In this document: positions 32,907 to 45,986 of the stretch, in pieces | Numbering within the stretch: the stretch's first letter is position 1 | Layout of the letters: each line of letters begins with the position of its first letter | Source: Mycolicibacter terrae | GTDB taxonomy: Bacteria > Actinomycetota > Actinomycetes > Mycobacteriales > Mycobacteriaceae | NCBI RefSeq assembly: GCF_010727125.1 | Contig: NZ_AP022564.1 | Location: 2,976,001 to 3,040,000 of the forward strand | Direction: 5' to 3' | DNA: 64,000 nucleotides | The notes under the pieces: generated by a model | What the model was told of the DNA's origin: nothing | Databases searched by the model: none | Seen by the model: only the letters and a program-made list of their open reading frames with translations | Made by a program: the position numbers and the translations under genes

Positions 32907-34283
32907 TTACGGATCTTCGTCGTCGTCTTCGCTGGAGTCGTTGTCGCGCAGTAGTTTTTCGGGGTGGTGGTAGTGGTTGGTGCGGGGTTGGCCGTGGTCG
33001 AGGTGGGGTGGGGGCAGGGTTTCGGTGGTGCCGTTGTGGGTTTTGCGGGTTTTCCAGCCGTGTGAGGTGATGAGTTGGTGGTGGGGGCCGCAGCGCAGGC
33101 TCAGTTCGTTGATGTTGGTGCGCCCGGTGCGCGCGTAGTCGGTGTCGTGGTGGACTTCGCAGTAGTAGCCCCCGATGGGGCAGCCGGGGTGGCTACAACC
33201 TCGTTCTTTGGCATAGAGCACGATGCGCTGCCCGGGTGAGGCCAGGCGTTTGGTGTGGAACAACGCGAGTTCTGTGGCGCCGTCATAGATGCGTAGGTAG
33301 TGATGGGCGTGGGAGGCCATCGCGATGACGTCGCGTATGGGTAGCCAGGTGCCGCCGCCGGTGTGGGCTTTACCGGTACCGGCCTGCAGATCAGCCAAAG
33401 TGGTCGAGACGATGATGGTGGCCGGCAGCCCATTGTGCTGGCCGAGGTCTCCGGAGGCCAGCAGGGCACGTGCCATGGCGGTCAGGGCGTCGTGGTTGCG
33501 TTGCGGTGCGCTGCGGGCATCGGCGTCGATCTGGGCCTGGGTCGGCGTGCCGGCTACGCAGGGGGTGGGGTCGTCGGGGTTGCACATGCCCGGGGCGGCC
33601 CAGCGGGCCAGCACCGCATCGAGGGTGGCACGCGCGTGCGGGTCCAGGTAGCCACTGATCGGGCTCATGCCGTCGCGGTCTTGGGGGCCCAACACCAGGC
33701 TGCGGCGTTTGGCGCGTTGCTCGTCGGTGTAGTTGCCGTCGGGGTGTAGGTGATCGGCCATGCGGTGGGCCAGGGTGGCCAGTTGATCGGGCCGGTAGCC
33801 GGCGGCCAGCTCGGTCAGTTCTGCTTCGGCGCGGGCCAGGGTGGTGGTGTCGATGTCGTCGGGCAGGTAGGTGAAAAAGGAGCGGATCACCGCGATATGC
33901 GCGGCCCCGATCTCCCCGTTCCGTTGGGCGGTGGCCACCACCGGGCGCACCGGGTCCAGCGGCTCACCGGTCAGGCTGCGTCGCGGCCCGAGTTCGGCGG
34001 CTTCGGTGATGCGCCGCCCAGCCTCCCCGCGAGTCAGATGCAGTTCGTCGGCGAGCACCCAGCGTGCCTTGCCGCCCAGCTCGTCGGGATCGGCCGCCGC
34101 CAGCCGATTCACCAGAGGGTGCTCCACGGCGGGCAGCCGGCGCCGCAGCACCTCGCAACGCCGCAACAACGCCACGCACTCCCGCGGCGTCAACACCTCG
34201 AAGTCCAGTTCCAGCGCCCGGTCCAGCCCGGCGGTCAGCGCGTCGAAGACCTCGACGACCTCGTCCCGACTGTTCGAACACAT
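32907..34283 (-). CDS. DUF222/HNH endonuclease-domain protein (13E12 repeat family)
   Basis: A 458-residue protein of the mycobacterial 13E12/DUF222 group. The N-terminal DUF222 region (about 10-330) has [15 protein letters not shown] and [13 protein letters not shown]. The C-terminal HNH nuclease has [17 protein letters not shown], then [24 protein letters not shown] with paired Cys/His metal ligands. The tail is acidic ([11 protein letters not shown]). ATG 34283 follows a TATGAT box by six bases, a leaderless arrangement. These genes occur in multiple copies in mycobacteria and are linked to REP13E12 elements. I saw no flanking repeats or recombinase here. The 270-base gap upstream holds no gene. 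Confidence 0.92.
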   Translation of the reverse strand: MCSNSRDEVVEVFDALTAGLDRALELDFEVLTPRECVALLRRCEVLRRRLPAVEHPLVNRLAAADPDELGGKARWVLADELHLTRGEAGRRITEAAELGPRRSLTGEPLDPVRPVVATAQRNGEIGAAHIAVIRSFFTYLPDDIDTTTLARAEAELTELAAGYRPDQLATLAHRMADHLHPDGNYTDEQRAKRRSLVLGPQDRDGMSPISGYLDPHARATLDAVLARWAAPGMCNPDDPTPCVAGTPTQAQIDADARSAPQRNHDALTAMARALLASGDLGQHNGLPATIIVSTTLADLQAGTGKAHTGGGTWLPIRDVIAMASHAHHYLRIYDGATELALFHTKRLASPGQRIVLYAKERGCSHPGCPIGGYYCEVHHDTDYARTGRTNINELSLRCGPHHQLITSHGWKTRKTHNGTTETLPPPHLDHGQPRTNHYHHPEKLLRDNDSSEDDDEDP

Positions 34284-34295
34284 GTGCTAATCATA
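34284..34295 (-). promoter_or_regulatory. -10 box of a candidate leaderless promoter
   Basis: On the minus strand TATGAT (34290-34295) is followed by six bases and ATG 34283. It is the strongest -10 match among the leaderless candidates here. Confidence 0.55.
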
Positions 34296-34553
34296 GCGGC
34301 GCACCCCGACAACCCACCGAATCCATCCACAAGCAAAACCACAGTGACACAAGTGAATACCGTGACCAACGGACCCGAAGAATTAGGTCCGAATCAGCCA
34401 TTGCTGACCGGTGGTCACCGGCGTAGATTCGACCGCGAAGCAGGCCCGGAACTGACCGAACCGAAGAGCTGGCCCAGTGGATGAAAGCCAGCCGCGCAGG
34501 AAGTGTAAGACGCTCCCCACGTCAGCCGGGCCTGCCCCATTGTGTTCCGCCGC

Positions 34554-35531
34554 TCAATATTTCAGCTGCAGCACATCGGCCAGCGGACGTCGCGGCGTCG
34601 GCGGCGGCACCTGCTCCAGCGCCGGTGCGCCACCGACCCGGATCAGCACCTGCGGCAGGTCATCACGCCCGGCCAGCCCGGCGAGCATCGCCCGCCCGGC
34701 CGGCACCTCCGTCAGATGCGTGACCGGGCAGCTGGCCAGACCGGCCATCGTGCACTCCAGCAGCACGGTCGAGAGTGCCTCACCGCAGGCCAGCGCATCT
34801 TCCGGCGCGTCGCTGGCGGTGGACAGCAGCACGATCTTCGAGTGGTCGTCACCGACCTCGATACGCCGCTCCCGGTTGTGGGTGACCGGGAAGCTCCGGC
34901 CGATGTCGACCCGGTCGCTCTCCGCGGCCGAGACCAGCGCGCTCTGCGGAATCCCGTCCGAGACCTCGAACGGTGCTGTCCACCAGCTTATTTCGGCGTG
35001 ATACGACGAGTCATAGAGCCTCAGCGCCTCGGTGACCTGAGAGGTCTCCGCGAGTTGGGAACGCACGTCGTCGGCCAGCACGCACAACCGCACCGGATCG
35101 TCGACACTGCTGTGCAGCACGGCCTCGAACGGCTCCCAGGCACTCGGGGCAAAGAACGGCAACCGGTCGGTACGTCGCATCAGGATCGCGTTGGCGCGGT
35201 ATCGCTGGATATCGCTGACCCGCTCGGCAGCGGTGAAGCCCATCGAGGCCAGATGCTCGGGTCGCTGCGGATCCGGGAACCGCTGCACCTCGGCCGTCCA
35301 TCCGGCTACGTCCATCGCCACCCGCAGGTGATCAAGCACCGCCCCGCAACTGATCAGCGCCTCACGCGCGGATTGATCGCCGTGCACCGCGCGGTTCGGA
35401 TCCAGGAACAGGTCCAGCCGGCCGGGCTCAGCCACCCACCGCCAGGGCTGGCTGTTGTGCAGCGACGGCGCGCGGCATGCCAATCGCACCGCTTCGGCCA
35501 CTACTTCGGGCTTCACCAATGTGTCCACCAT
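34554..35531 (-). CDS. Acg-family nitroreductase-like protein
   Basis: A 325-residue protein of the duplicated nitroreductase fold seen in mycobacterial Acg proteins (Rv2032, Rv3127 and Rv3131 type). It begins with EAVRLACRAPSLHNSQPWRW, the FMN-binding N-terminal motif, followed by LDLFLDPNRAVHGDQSAREALISCG. The second half has ECTMAGLASCPVTHLTEV and LPQVLIRVG. Acg itself binds FMN but is not an active nitroreductase, and it belongs to the DosR dormancy regulon. Here the ATG has GGAGGTG just upstream, and a DosR-like box lies 53 bases further up, which supports hypoxic/NO induction. It is an isolated gene. Confidence 0.92.
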   Translation of the reverse strand: MVDTLVKPEVVAEAVRLACRAPSLHNSQPWRWVAEPGRLDLFLDPNRAVHGDQSAREALISCGAVLDHLRVAMDVAGWTAEVQRFPDPQRPEHLASMGFTAAERVSDIQRYRANAILMRRTDRLPFFAPSAWEPFEAVLHSSVDDPVRLCVLADDVRSQLAETSQVTEALRLYDSSYHAEISWWTAPFEVSDGIPQSALVSAAESDRVDIGRSFPVTHNRERRIEVGDDHSKIVLLSTASDAPEDALACGEALSTVLLECTMAGLASCPVTHLTEVPAGRAMLAGLAGRDDLPQVLIRVGGAPALEQVPPPTPRRPLADVLQLKY

Positions 35532-35583
35532 GACTCACCTCCACCTCACCTCACAGGTTCCCCGGGGGGCGGCCCGCTCGACA

Positions 35584-35597
35584 GGGCCGTTAGTCCC
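35584..35597. promoter_or_regulatory. DosR-box-like site upstream of the Acg gene
   Basis: GGGCCGTTAGTCCC matches the core of the published DosR consensus (GGGACTWWAGTCCC) at 12 of 14 positions. It lies 53 bases upstream of the Acg-family start, the expected range for activation. It also lies close to the 3' end of the cyclase gene, whose stop is at 35620. Confidence 0.5.
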
Positions 35598-35619
35598 CGG
35601 GACGGTCGGCATTGGACCG

Positions 35620-36741
35620 TCAGCTCTCGGAACCCTCGCCGCGGTGCCGGACCCGGTACACGCTCACCTCACCCTTGATGCCCTTGAGGTGCCGCGCTCC
35701 CGCGAACGACCAGCGGAACGCATCGTCGTCGGCGAGCGCGGCCTGCACCGGCCCGGCGACCAGCACCGTGCCGGGCCGCGCCACCCCGGTCACCCGACTG
35801 GCGAGATTCACCGGGCTGCCGAACCAGTCCCCGACCCGGCTCACCGCCTCCCCCGCGGCGATACCGGCGCGCAGCCGCGGCAGCTCGCCGTCGGCCTCGG
35901 CGGCCTCGATCAGCCGCAGCACCGCATCGACCATGGGCGCCGGCTCCGGGCAGACGAACATCACCGCGTCGCCGATGGTCTTGATGAATCGCACCGGCGG
36001 GACGGCGATCTCACGGCCCAGCACAGTCAGACGTTCGGCGAGCTGGACCAGCTCCTCGGGCGGCACCATCTCCCCGAGTCGGGTGAACCCGACCAGGTCG
36101 GCAAACGCCACGGTGATCTGCCGCGCCCCCGGCAGCGGTGCGCCGGCCATGCGCTCCACGGCGGTCACGGCGTCGATGTCGAGCTGATGGCGCAGCTGCA
36201 TCATCAGCATGTCCTGGACGAAGGGGCCCAGCATCGGCGCCAGCCCCGCCACCAGGTCCCGCGACCGCTGCGCGATCTGCAGCTCGGTGACGCCCGGCTC
36301 GCCGATCGCCGACAACACGGTGAAGCGCATGAACTCGGCGGTGTGCGCCAGACCGTCGGCCAGCACGCGTGCGGTCTGCAGCGCCTGCTCGGGGCCGATA
36401 CCGGCCTCGATGAAGCGGCGCGCATGCACGGCGATGCTGGCGTCGGCACGCATCTGCACCGGGGCGTCCGGATCCTCGACCCAGGGCAGCCCGACCGCCC
36501 GCTGCAGCCGCTGCAACTGCTCGAGATCGACCCCGGTGGATTCGCTGATCTCGCGGGCCGACACGTACATGCCGTCGTCGCCGACCAGTCGTCGCGACGC
36601 CAACAGCATCGGCGAGACGTTCCCACGAATCTCATCAGTGGTGATGCCCTGTCCTAGCAGCCATTCGATCAATTCGGCGCGTTCGGCGCGCGCGGCGCCA
36701 TCCAGCCCGTCGAGCAATTCCTCGATCTTGGGATCAGCCAC
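35620..36741 (-). CDS. Class III adenylyl cyclase, Rv1264-like
   Basis: A 373-residue cytosolic protein. The N-terminal ~200 residues are helical ([38 protein letters not shown]) and correspond to the autoinhibitory pH-sensing domain of M. tuberculosis Rv1264. The C-terminal catalytic domain has the metal-binding Asp in [15 protein letters not shown], the substrate-defining Lys and second Asp in [13 protein letters not shown], and the transition-state Arg in [13 protein letters not shown]. It makes cAMP and may do so in response to acid, by family knowledge. GTG 36741 follows TACGTT by six bases. It is divergent from the aminotransferase gene across 32 bases. Confidence 0.94.
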   Translation of the reverse strand: MADPKIEELLDGLDGAARAERAELIEWLLGQGITTDEIRGNVSPMLLASRRLVGDDGMYVSAREISESTGVDLEQLQRLQRAVGLPWVEDPDAPVQMRADASIAVHARRFIEAGIGPEQALQTARVLADGLAHTAEFMRFTVLSAIGEPGVTELQIAQRSRDLVAGLAPMLGPFVQDMLMMQLRHQLDIDAVTAVERMAGAPLPGARQITVAFADLVGFTRLGEMVPPEELVQLAERLTVLGREIAVPPVRFIKTIGDAVMFVCPEPAPMVDAVLRLIEAAEADGELPRLRAGIAAGEAVSRVGDWFGSPVNLASRVTGVARPGTVLVAGPVQAALADDDAFRWSFAGARHLKGIKGEVSVYRVRHRGEGSES

Positions 36742-36753
36742 GACGCAAACGTA
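36742..36753 (-). promoter_or_regulatory. -10 box of a candidate leaderless cyclase promoter
   Basis: On the minus strand TACGTT (36748-36753) is followed by six bases and GTG 36741. Confidence 0.5.
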
Positions 36754-36773
36754 TCTCCCGGCAGACTGTCGGG

Positions 36774-37928
36774 GTGGCTGAAGTCTTCGATGCGCTGACC
36801 GACGACCAACTCCGCGCCCGCGGGACGATCAAGTGGAACCACTTCGAGCCGGACGTGTTGCCGCTGTGGATCGCCGAGATGGATTTCCCCACCGCGCCGG
36901 CGGTGCTGGACGGTATACGCGCCTGCGTGGCCGCCGAGGAGTTCGGCTACCCGGCGTTCGGGTCCGATGCGCTGCCGGTGGCGGCGGCACGCTGGTGCGA
37001 GCGGCGCTACGGCTGGGCCGCCCGCCCGGAATGGGTGCGGGTGGTGCCCGACGTGCTCAAGGGCATGGAGGTGGTCATCGGTTTCCTCACCCGCCCGGAG
37101 AGCCCGGTGGTGCTGCCGGTCCCGGCCTACATGCCGTTCTTCGACCTGCTGCTGGTCTCCGGCCGTCAGCGGGTGGAAATCCCGATGACACAAGATGATT
37201 CCGGTCGCTACCTGATCGATCTGGATGCGCTGGACGCGGCGTTCAGCGCCGGTGCGGGGTCGCTGATCCTGTGCAACCCGAACAATCCGCTGGGCACCGC
37301 GTTCACCGCCGAGGAGCTGCGCGCGATCGTGGAGATCGCCGCCCACCACGGCGCCCGGGTGATCGCCGACGAGATCCACGCCCCGCTGGTCTACGACCGC
37401 CCGCACGTCGCGGCCGCCTCGGTGTCCGACGTCGCCGCCGACACCGTCGTCACGCTGATGTCGGCGTCCAAGGGCTGGAACCTGCCCGGCCTGATGTGCG
37501 CCCAGGTGATGTTGTCCAACCAGCGCGACGCCGACGCCTGGGACCGGATCAACATGATGCACACCATGGGCGCCTCCACCGTCGGCATCCGGGCCAACAT
37601 CGCCGCCTACACCGACGGCGGCGACTGGCTGGACCGTCTGCTGGTCTACCTGCGGGCCAACCGCGATCACCTCAGCCGTGTGCTTCCGGAGGCGGTGCCG
37701 GGGGTTCGGGTCAGCCACCCGCAGGCCACCTACCTGGCGTGGCTGGACTTCCGGGCGCTGGGATTGCCCGCCGAACCGGCCGAGTACCTGCTGGGCCACG
37801 CGCGGGTAGCGCTGAGCCCGGGCATCCCGTTCGGTGGCGGCCCGGGATTCGCCCGGCTGAACTTCGGCACCACCCGGGCGATCCTGGACCGGGCGATCGA
37901 GACGATGACGGTGGCGCTAAACGGCTAA
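36774..37928 (+). CDS. PLP-dependent aminotransferase, MalY/PatB (cystathionine beta-lyase-like)
   Basis: A 384-residue fold-type I PLP enzyme. The N-terminal [20 protein letters not shown] is diagnostic for the MalY/PatB group. Others are [19 protein letters not shown], the Asp of [13 protein letters not shown] and the PLP lysine in [11 protein letters not shown]. The C-terminal Arg region is [20 protein letters not shown] lyase activity on cystathionine or related thioethers is expected. The GTG start is only 32 bases from the divergent cyclase start. A HIT protein gene begins one base after its stop and a deazaflavin oxidoreductase follows, which makes a three-gene operon. Confidence 0.92.
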   Translation: MAEVFDALTDDQLRARGTIKWNHFEPDVLPLWIAEMDFPTAPAVLDGIRACVAAEEFGYPAFGSDALPVAAARWCERRYGWAARPEWVRVVPDVLKGMEVVIGFLTRPESPVVLPVPAYMPFFDLLLVSGRQRVEIPMTQDDSGRYLIDLDALDAAFSAGAGSLILCNPNNPLGTAFTAEELRAIVEIAAHHGARVIADEIHAPLVYDRPHVAAASVSDVAADTVVTLMSASKGWNLPGLMCAQVMLSNQRDADAWDRINMMHTMGASTVGIRANIAAYTDGGDWLDRLLVYLRANRDHLSRVLPEAVPGVRVSHPQATYLAWLDFRALGLPAEPAEYLLGHARVALSPGIPFGGGPGFARLNFGTTRAILDRAIETMTVALNG

Positions 37929-37929
37929 C

Positions 37930-38376
37930 GTGGCGGGGGTGTCTTGTGTGTTCTGTGCTGTGGTTGCCGGTGCCGCCCCGGCCGTCCGGATCTACGAAGA
38001 CGACGACTACCTGGCGTTCCTCGACATCCGGCCGTTCACCCGCGGCCACACGCTGGTGATCCCCAAGCGGCACAGCGTGGACCTGACCGACACCCCGGCC
38101 GAGACACTGGCCGGCATGCTCGCGGTCGGCCAGCGGATCGCCCGCGCGGCGCGGGCCTCCGGACTGCACGCCGACGGCAACAACTTGGCGATCAACGACG
38201 GGCGGGCGGCCTTTCAGAGCGTGTTCCACATCCACCTGCACGTGGTACCGCGCCGCAGCGGGGACAAGCTGTCGTTCGCCAAGGGGATGCTGGTGCGCCG
38301 CGACCCGGATCGGGAGCAGACCGGGCAGATCTTGCGGGCGGCACTGGCGGATGCCGGCACCGCGCCGTCAGACTGA
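37930..38376 (+). CDS. HIT-family nucleotide hydrolase
   Basis: A 148-residue histidine-triad protein. It begins SCVFCAVVAG with a CxxC pair that may bind zinc. The fold segment YLAFLDIRPFTRGHTLVIPK leads to the catalytic triad VFHIHLHVVPR. Such enzymes hydrolyse or transfer nucleoside monophosphates (AMP-lysine, Ap3A/Ap4A types). GTG 37930 is one base after the aminotransferase stop, so translation is coupled. It corresponds to M. tuberculosis Rv1262c by order. Confidence 0.93.
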   Translation: MAGVSCVFCAVVAGAAPAVRIYEDDDYLAFLDIRPFTRGHTLVIPKRHSVDLTDTPAETLAGMLAVGQRIARAARASGLHADGNNLAINDGRAAFQSVFHIHLHVVPRRSGDKLSFAKGMLVRRDPDREQTGQILRAALADAGTAPSD

Positions 38377-38380
38377 AGCA

Positions 38381-38836
38381 ATGGACCATCTCCCGTTGAT
38401 CGAAAAAGTGGGCGTCCGCGTGCTCGGCCTCCACGACCTGATCTACCGCTGGACCAACGGCCGCGTCGGCCACCGGCTGCCGGGCCTGCCTCCCAGCTTG
38501 ATGTTGCACACCGTCGGCGCCAAGACCGGTCGGGCCCGCACCTCGACCCTGTCCTACGCCCGCGATGGCGACGACTACCTGATCGTCGCGTCGATGGGCG
38601 GTGCGCCCCGCTCCCCCGGCTGGTATCACAACCTCAAGCCACACCCCGACGTCGAGATCAACGTCGGGCCCAAACGGTTGCCCGTCTCCGCGCGGGCGGT
38701 GCTGCCCGACGACCCGGACTACGCCCGGATGTGGCGGATCGTCAACGCCAACAATGCGGATCGCTACGAGGCCTACCAGCGACGCACTGCTCGGCCGATC
38801 CCGGTCGTGGTGCTCACACCCGCGGCGTCCACTTAA
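38381..38836 (+). CDS. Deazaflavin (F420)-dependent nitroreductase-family protein
   Basis: A 151-residue protein of the Ddn/FDOR-A split-barrel family. It has LPSLMLHTVGAKTGRARTSTLSY-type sequence (the GAKTGRAR turn is characteristic), then VASMGGAPRSPGWYHNLK and HPDVEINVG. These proteins bind F420 and reduce quinones or nitro compounds. The start ATG 38381 lies four bases after the HIT stop. The order aminotransferase, HIT, Ddn-like ends here, before the PGRS gene promoter. It matches Rv1261c by position as I recall. Confidence 0.92.
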   Translation: MDHLPLIEKVGVRVLGLHDLIYRWTNGRVGHRLPGLPPSLMLHTVGAKTGRARTSTLSYARDGDDYLIVASMGGAPRSPGWYHNLKPHPDVEINVGPKRLPVSARAVLPDDPDYARMWRIVNANNADRYEAYQRRTARPIPVVVLTPAAST

Positions 38837-38872
38837 CCGGTCGACTTTCTTCCTGCGGAAACCACTTGTCCG

Positions 38873-38901
38873 TTGTTAAGCGCCTGCTTAGGTAGTACTT
38901 T
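38873..38901 (+). promoter_or_regulatory. Promoter candidate for the PGRS gene
   Basis: TTGTTA (38873-38878), 17 bases, then TACTTT (38896-38901), a TANNNT-type -10. A leader of about 60 bases with AAGGTGGGG precedes the ATG at 38970. Confidence 0.5.
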
Positions 38902-38969
38902 GGCTTGACCACGCTTCTGCGCGTGGGCTGCCGAGCAGGGTTCGCCCTCGATCCAGACAAGGTGGGGCG

Positions 38970-43026
<4,057 letters not shown>

Positions 43027-43030
<4 letters not shown>

Positions 43031-44088
43031 AACAGTTCCTTGGCGAGCAGTTCCAGGGTCCGCTCGCGCCCGGGCGCGGTCGCCGGGTCGGTGCCGCGCC
43101 GCGCCGACGCCACCGGGTTGACCATCACCTCGTCGACGTCGAAGTCCTCGGCCAGCGCCTTGAGCGCCTCGGCCGCTTCGGCGGGCGCGCCGACCACCGC
43201 GCGCTGCAGCCCGCTGTCGATGATGCGCTGCTCCTGATCGGACACCCGGGCCGCCTGGGCGTCCTCGACGAGGTCGACCGCTCCCAGCGGTCGCCCGGTC
43301 CGCAGCCGGGCCATCATCTGCAGATTCGGCAGCATCAATGCCGTTGCCTCATCACGGGTTTCGGCGACCGACGCGTTGACTGTGAGGAACGTCGTCGGTT
43401 CGGAGCACACCTCGCTCGGGGTGAAATGCTCCCGATAGTAGGCCAATGCCTCTTCGGTGCCGTGGCCGGAGAAGTGATGGGCGAAGACGTAGGGCAGGCC
43501 CTTGGCCGCGGCCAGCCGCGCCGAATACATGCTCGACCCCAACAGCCACAGCCGCGGCTCGCCGACCGCGGCCGGGGTGGCCTTGAGCAGGTAGTCCCCG
43601 TCGCGTAGCTGGACCTGCACGCCGCGACTGCTCATCATCGCCCGCACCTGATCGAGATAGTCGGGGAAATTTTGGATTTCTCGCTCGGCCGCGCCTTCCC
43701 TGCCGCCGCGCAGCATGAACGAGGTGACCGGATCCGAACCGGGCGCCCGGCCGATGCCCAGGTCGATCCGCCCCGGCGCGGCGGCCTCCAGCAGCGCGAA
43801 CTGTTCGGCGACGGCCAGCGGGGCGTGGTTGGGCAGCATCACCCCGCCGGACCCGAGCCGCACCCGAGCGGTCTGGGCGGCCAGGTAGGCGAGCAGCACC
43901 GGCGGGCTGGTGGCCCCGACCGAGGGCATGTTGTGGTGCTCGGCCACCCAGTAGCGGGTGAAACCGAGCCGGTCGGCGGTCTGGGCCAGCCGCACCGTGG
44001 CGGCCAGCGCGTCGGCGCTGGTCTGGTCGGTACGGACGGGCACGAGATCAAGAACGGATAGGCGCACGTCGATAGTCAACGCGGCCAC
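43027..44088 (-). CDS. LLM-class flavin-dependent oxidoreductase (luciferase-like, MsnO8 type)
   Basis: A 353-residue TIM-barrel oxidoreductase. It begins [20 protein letters not shown] and carries [36 protein letters not shown] and [15 protein letters not shown], the signatures of the MsnO8/YhbW-like group. Unlike the two F420-type LLM genes earlier in the window, this group usually uses FMN. GTG 44088 directly abuts the UdgB stop, so it is probably co-transcribed behind udgB. The end overlaps the PGRS stop by four bases. Confidence 0.92.
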
Positions 44089-44907
44089 TCAGCCGGATAG
44101 TCCCGCCAGCTCCGCCGCCCGGCCGAAGATGTCGTCGAGCATCGCCGGCGTCAGCCGTCCGGTGAACATGTTCTGCTGGCTGGGGTGATAGCAGCCCAGC
44201 AGTCGCAACGTGGGGCTCAGTTCGGCCAGAGCGCCGTGGCCGAACTTCGGCTTGGGCTTGGGCGGCTGATCGGTGGCCACCCGCAGCGCTATCTGCCAGG
44301 CGAAGCCGCCGAGTGCCACGACCACCCGGACGTGCGGGGCGATCAACCGCCATTCGGCGTCGATCCACGGCGCGCAGGTGTTGCGCTCGACCGTCGTCGG
44401 CGAATTGTCCGGCGGGGCGCAGCGGACCGGGGCGATGATCCGGATCGTGTTCGTCTGCAACCCATCGGCGGCGTCGACGCTGGTCGGCTGGTTGACCAGG
44501 CCGGCCCGGTGCAATGCGGCGTAGAGCTGGTCACCGGAGCGGTCGCCGGTGAACATCCGACCGGTCCGGTTGGCGCCGTTGGCGGCGGGCGCCAACCCGA
44601 CCACGACGATCTTCGGCGTCGGCGAGCCCCAGCCGGGCACCGGACGTCCCCAATAGGGTTGGTCGGCAAAGGATTTCCGTTTGGTGACGGCCACCTCTTC
44701 GCGCCAGGTCACCAACCGCGGGCAGGCCCGGCAGACGCTGATCAACGCGTCCAGTTCGGGGATCGAGCCGGCTTGGCCGGCCAAGTGCGTCACCCGGGCG
44801 GCGTCCGGCGCCTGCGGGGTCTCCCGGGTGGCCGGGTCACCGGGCCAGCCGGTGCCGGGCGGCACCGGGGAGGCGAACGGCTGACCGGTGCGCGGGTGGT
44901 TGAGCAT
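44089..44907 (-). CDS. udgB: Family 5 uracil-DNA glycosylase UdgB
   Basis: A 272-residue base-excision repair enzyme. Four likely [4Fe-4S] ligands are Cys59, Cys62 (VCRACPR), Cys163 (VRCAPP) and Cys178 (RNTCAP). The active-site motif is [20 protein letters not shown] and the late motif is [11 protein letters not shown]. In UdgB the catalytic Asp/Asn is missing from motif A, as here (GLAPAANG). It removes uracil and some deaminated purines from DNA. A near-consensus CAGGAT lies six bases before the ATG, so the mRNA may be leaderless. It matches Rv1259 by position. Confidence 0.93.
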   Translation of the reverse strand: MLNHPRTGQPFASPVPPGTGWPGDPATRETPQAPDAARVTHLAGQAGSIPELDALISVCRACPRLVTWREEVAVTKRKSFADQPYWGRPVPGWGSPTPKIVVVGLAPAANGANRTGRMFTGDRSGDQLYAALHRAGLVNQPTSVDAADGLQTNTIRIIAPVRCAPPDNSPTTVERNTCAPWIDAEWRLIAPHVRVVVALGGFAWQIALRVATDQPPKPKPKFGHGALAELSPTLRLLGCYHPSQQNMFTGRLTPAMLDDIFGRAAELAGLSG

Positions 44908-44944
44908 GGCACCATCCTGCCGGGTGCCGCGCGATGAGAAACGA

Positions 44945-45826
44945 CTACGTCGAGAGCTGTTGGGCTGTCGACCGGATCTCGCGGATGTAGCGGTCCCGTT
45001 CGGCGGCGCTCACGTCTCGTCGCAGCGGGCCCAGCTGCAATTCGTAAGTGGGCTCGCCCTTGTCGAACACCGGCGCGGCCAGATAGCTCACCGACAACGG
45101 CTGCGTGGTGGCGAGTTGTTCTGCGGTATAGGGGTTTCCGTTCACACCTGTGAGCAGCTCGAAGACCCGCTGCCGCAGCGCGACCCGGCGGGGATGCTCC
45201 GCCAGCAGATCGACCACCTCGGCCAGCACGTCGAGCGCCTCCAGGCCCGGACCGCCCAGGCCGAACACCACGACGCCGTTCTGCCGTACCTGGGCCAGCA
45301 CGTCGTCGAGCAGGTCGGGGCCGACCCCATGTGCCGAGGCCAGCCACGCCTGTCGCGCCTGCGCATCGCGGTGGGCGATGACGGTGGCGCCGACGGGAGC
45401 GATCAGCGGCAGCCGGACGCCGACCCCGACCCCGGCCGGGATGCGGCCGCGGCCGCGCACCAGGGTCAGAAAACTCAGCTCGGCGGCCCCCACCAGCGCG
45501 AGCCCCGCTCCGCAGCCGGCCCGCTCCGCCATCTGCTCGATCACGTGCGCGCTCTCGGTCGACAGCGGCCAGAGTCGACGGACCGTGTCGGCGATGCCGA
45601 TCAGCCCGGGGCCCAGGGTGTACTTGCGATCATCGCGGCGGGCCGCCCATCCCGCCCGCTCCAGTGCCAGCAGGATCGACGTCACCGTGGCACGGTTCAA
45701 CTCCAACCGCGAGGCGATCGAGGCGACCGAACTGGGCTGTGACTGAGCAGCCAATAACCCCACGACGGCGACGACCCGATCGGTAGGCGGCGAGCCCACC
45801 CGCTGGTCGTCATCTCGGCCGCCCAT
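44945..45826 (-). CDS. IclR-family transcriptional regulator
   Basis: A 293-residue protein. The N-terminal winged helix is [30 protein letters not shown] with recognition helix [18 protein letters not shown] and wing [16 protein letters not shown]. The C-terminal domain (about 85-280) is the GAF-like effector domain of IclR proteins. ATG 45826 follows AAGGAGGGCG. It is divergent from a secreted DUF1214-like protein gene, with a palindrome just before that gene, so local control is likely. The effector is unknown. Confidence 0.88.
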   Translation of the reverse strand: MGGRDDDQRVGSPPTDRVVAVVGLLAAQSQPSSVASIASRLELNRATVTSILLALERAGWAARRDDRKYTLGPGLIGIADTVRRLWPLSTESAHVIEQMAERAGCGAGLALVGAAELSFLTLVRGRGRIPAGVGVGVRLPLIAPVGATVIAHRDAQARQAWLASAHGVGPDLLDDVLAQVRQNGVVVFGLGGPGLEALDVLAEVVDLLAEHPRRVALRQRVFELLTGVNGNPYTAEQLATTQPLSVSYLAAPVFDKGEPTYELQLGPLRRDVSAAERDRYIREIRSTAQQLST

Positions 45827-45945
45827 CGCCCTCCTTATCCCTGGCTTCGCGGGAAATCACCGATCGTACGGCGCCGGCCCGGACCCTTGCGCTGACGTTC
45901 GGCCAGCGGTAGCGTCCCGTCTCATCGTATTTTCAGTTGTCGTTC

Positions 45946-45967
45946 ATATGGCAAATAATTGTCATAT
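45946..45967. promoter_or_regulatory. Candidate IclR operator
   Basis: ATATGGCAAAT and AATTGTCATAT form a 22-bp palindrome with 9 of 11 pairs matching, in a locally AT-rich stretch 20 bases before the start of the secreted protein gene. The core TGGCAAATAATTGTCA resembles the TGGAAATNATTTCCA form described for E. coli IclR. Confidence 0.5.
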
Positions 45968-45986
45968 TGCCGGAGAGGAGCCGGTC

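Noticed and set aside
32907..34283. 13E12/HNH gene as part of a complete mobile element
   Set aside because: No flanking inverted or direct repeats, recombinase or integrase were seen; only the protein gene is supported.
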